From: Flavobacteriales bacterium
Lineage (GTDB): Bacteria > Bacteroidota > Bacteroidia > Flavobacteriales_E > Vicingaceae
Length of the DNA: 6,563 bases
Assembly: GCA_029262915.1 (NCBI GenBank)
Contig: JAJCYN010000451.1
Span: forward strand, 1 to 6,563
Direction: 5' to 3'
In this document: positions 4,460-6,563 of the stretch, one piece after another
Position numbering within the stretch: position 1 is the stretch's first letter
Layout of the letters: each line of letters begins with the position of its first letter
Made by a program: the position numbers and the translations under genes
Notes under the pieces: model-generated
Database searches by the model: none
What the model was told of the DNA's origin: nothing
Seen by the model: only the letters and a program-made list of their open reading frames with translations

Positions 4460-6563
4460 TTACTTTCTAATTTTAATTTTACCTGTGCTACTCCAGCATT
4501 TGTACTCGTTGGTGTAGTATAAGTATCCTGAAGATGCAGGTGCTTCGTACTCACCAGGAACCTCAGCTTTTAAATCAAGGTTAATGGTATGTGCAGCATT
4601 TGGAGCCATATCTCTAAAATAAAAGATCACATAGTTATCTGTTATCTCATAGAAACCTATGGTTCCTTTTTCTTGCAACTCTTTTAACTGCCAAGGTTGT
4701 GCACTCAATCCTGAAGGGATCCCAACTACAGCCATAGTCATTGGCATTCCTTTGTCTTGCTTGTTTTTTATAGCAGTGGTTAAACGAACCGTTTCCCCTA
4801 CTTTACAGCTTTTGGTGCTTAAGCTAGCAGCAACATCTACATTGCATTGCTTAGCACTCTCTGGTAACGTAGTGTTGTAATCAATAGCCACAGTATAAGG
4901 TAAAGATGACTTTGCTCCTTTTGTTCTAATTTTCACCTTATGCTTGCCTTCTTTTAAGAATTTTTCCAAACCTTTAAACTCGATCGCTTCTTTCTCTCCG
5001 GCTTCGTAATGTTTAGAAGCTACCAGTTTACCGTCAATGTAACATTCTAGTGTACCTGCTTCATCAGTTTTTTTAGAGGCTGCTGCATACTCGCTTAGTG
5101 CTTTCAGTGCTAAAACCGTTCCCTGGGTAGAACCGAATCCTCCATAACCCGATCTTGATTTTACCAAGTAATCAACTGCCCTGTTTAATGCCGCACCATC
5201 TTTCTTGGTAGCATTTAACATTGCTAACACTGCTATAGAAGTTGTTTCTATTTCTAAAGATTTCCCTCCAGAGCGTGTTATAGAATGACTTGATGGAAAA
5301 CTACCATTAGCTTTTTGTAAGACTAACAATTGCTTCATTACCGCACCAGCTCTTTTATCGTTAAAGTTCTGTAGGGTATTCGTCATCATTGCTAATTGAT
5401 ATCCATCTTTAGAACTTACTGCTGCTTTATAAGCTGCTTCAAACTCCTTATTAATGTCTTTTTGATATCCAGCCTCTGATAAGGCATATACGATGTAACC
5501 ATTCGTTACTTCAGCACTTGCCCTACCAAATTGATCTAAAGCTCTTGGATTTTTCTTAAAACCTCCTTTACCGTCTCTACGGCTCATAATCCAGTTGGCT
5601 GTACGTTCTACCATTTTGTTACTTACATCAGCATAAACATCTTTCATATCGTTAAACTGCATTAATCCGTAAGCTGTTAAGGCTTCATGTCCTGGCGATG
5701 AACCAAACCACTCATATCCTTTCTCCTTGGTTTCATAAGAAGTTAATTTTTTGTAACCTCTATCTAATTTCCCATCAATACTAGCCAACAGTTTAGCATC
5801 ATCAAAACCAGTTGTTTTCATATAGTTTAATGCCATAATGTTTGGATAATTACTCATAGAGGTTTGCTCGAAACAACCTGACGGTTCTCTAATGATAGAT
5901 TCTATACCTGTCATTAAATCGTTTACCACATTAGGAAACGCTGTTAAAGAAGCATTTACTGAACCACCAACTAAGTTGTTAATGCTTACCACATATTCTT
6001 TAGATAATTCTTGTCCTGAAAATGCCATTTGAACCGGAAACCCTTTTGCTCCAATTTTAATTTCTTGGTTAAAAGCATCTTTTAATCCAGCCGAATTGAA
6101 AGCAATTTGAAGATTGTCCTCCCCTACTTCATTTAATACTAAGTACTCTAAATAAATAGTCTTTGTACTGTTTGCAGGAATTGTTTGAGACCCTGTTTCA
6201 ACATTAATTACTTTAAATCCTTTTGGTGATTTAACCGTTAAGTTTCCTGTAATCGTTTTATCTGTAGTATTTTTTAATGTTAACGGAACAGAAACAATGT
6301 CTTCAAAAACTACTTGATTAGGTACTTTGGCAAACATTGCAAAAGGTAATTGTGTGAAAAATGCTTTCTCTGCTCTTCCAACCATTCCTACTCCTGTTCC
6401 TTCTACAGTTGTTCTAAAAGAAGATACTTCATCACTGTTATAAAATTCCACTTTAGCTGTTCCATCTTTCCCAACTTTAAGGTTTCCATTCCAATAAATG
6501 GTAGAACGGAAATCTGTTCTTACATCTACTTTTTGAGCATTTGCATAGTTGGGAGATGAAAAC
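4460..6563 (-). CDS. Alpha-2-macroglobulin-like protein, C-terminal 700 residues (partial at right edge)
   Basis: The frame is open through the right edge. The 37 codons upstream of the GTG at 6449-6451 continue the protein (VDVRTDFRSTIYWNG...), so that GTG is internal and the true start lies outside. In visible numbering, residues about 10-100 are the core alpha-2-macroglobulin domain. The thioester site is C230-F-E-Q233 within PSGCFEQTSM (bases 5864-5875). The helical thioester domain runs to about 499, ending GGFGSTQGTVLALKALSEYA. A C-terminal receptor-binding-like beta domain covers about 572-700 and includes YLYYTNEYKCW. Bacterial members are usually large (about 1,500-1,900 residues) periplasmic or membrane-anchored protease traps: cleavage of a bait region exposes the thioester, which bonds covalently to the attacker. 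The bait and anchor regions are not in view. Extra cysteines at 507, 573, 586 and 689 suggest disulfides in the exported protein. No pbpC-type partner gene is visible. Confidence 0.93.
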   Translation of the reverse strand, partial: FSSPNYANAQKVDVRTDFRSTIYWNGNLKVGKDGTAKVEFYNSDEVSSFRTTVEGTGVGMVGRAEKAFFTQLPFAMFAKVPNQVVFEDIVSVPLTLKNTTDKTITGNLTVKSPKGFKVINVETGSQTIPANSTKTIYLEYLVLNEVGEDNLQIAFNSAGLKDAFNQEIKIGAKGFPVQMAFSGQELSKEYVVSINNLVGGSVNASLTAFPNVVNDLMTGIESIIREPSGCFEQTSMSNYPNIMALNYMKTTGFDDAKLLASIDGKLDRGYKKLTSYETKEKGYEWFGSSPGHEALTAYGLMQFNDMKDVYADVSNKMVERTANWIMSRRDGKGGFKKNPRALDQFGRASAEVTNGYIVYALSEAGYQKDINKEFEAAYKAAVSSKDGYQLAMMTNTLQNFNDKRAGAVMKQLLVLQKANGSFPSSHSITRSGGKSLEIETTSIAVLAMLNATKKDGAALNRAVDYLVKSRSGYGGFGSTQGTVLALKALSEYAAASKKTDEAGTLECYIDGKLVASKHYEAGEKEAIEFKGLEKFLKEGKHKVKIRTKGAKSSLPYTVAIDYNTTLPESAKQCNVDVAASLSTKSCKVGETVRLTTAIKNKQDKGMPMTMAVVGIPSGLSAQPWQLKELQEKGTIGFYEITDNYVIFYFRDMAPNAAHTINLDLKAEVPGEYEAPASSGYLYYTNEYKCWSSTGKIKIRK

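Noticed and set aside
4318..4554. Minus-strand reading frame of 78 codons overlapping the end of the alpha-2-macroglobulin gene
   Set aside because: Its C-terminal half is a translation of the palindromic repeat element (RHCEPCHPDSDSYRNVE type peptide) and its N-terminal half overlaps a real gene in another frame.
6449..6451. GTG as the start of the alpha-2-macroglobulin gene
   Set aside because: The frame stays open to the right edge and the 37 upstream codons encode expected family sequence (DFRSTIYWNG), so the GTG is an internal valine.

Overview
The window looks like a chromosomal piece of a member of the Bacteroidota, most likely a flavobacterium-type organism. The DNA is strongly AT-rich and genes start without clear Shine-Dalgarno motifs. 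The secreted protein at 3052-4122 is built from two domains typical of Bacteroidota exported proteins, and the intergenic DNA carries short palindromic repeats of a kind common in that phylum. This placement is an inference from style and family content, not from a marker gene.

Layout. 1-242 (minus) is the start of a membrane protein cut by the left edge. 243-658 has no convincing gene; it holds a strong plus-strand intrinsic terminator (451-493) with no visible gene in front of it, a second hairpin just upstream, and a small inverted repeat in the leader of the next gene. 659-1312 (plus) is a LuxR/NarL-type response regulator, translationally coupled through a TAATG overlap to a 95-residue Cys/His protein (1312-1599) that resembles a small HNH-like zinc-protein family. 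1777-2943 (plus) is an endonuclease/exonuclease/phosphatase-superfamily protein with all its main active-site motifs. The two minus-strand genes on the right are convergent with these: a secreted two-domain protein (3052-4122) and, upstream of it, the C-terminal 700 residues of an alpha-2-macroglobulin-like protein with an intact Cys-x-Glu-Gln thioester site (4460 to the right edge).

The most unusual part is 4184-4446, between the two minus-strand genes. It is almost entirely palindromic repeat DNA: a 37-bp repeat around a perfect 20-bp palindrome, a 66-nt hairpin, and a 131-bp cloverleaf-like element whose third arm contains a second copy (36/37 identical) of the 37-bp repeat. A third, short-centred version of the same repeat lies inside the neighbouring secreted-protein gene and is translated as part of its interdomain linker.

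How the genes work together: the regulator and the small zinc-like protein are probably one operon, and its sensor kinase is not identified here. The alpha-2-macroglobulin and the secreted protein both act outside the cytoplasm and lie in the same direction, but the 337 bp of repeats between them makes a shared transcript uncertain. I see no sign of a CRISPR array, tRNA, rRNA, transposase, phage gene or recognised defence system.
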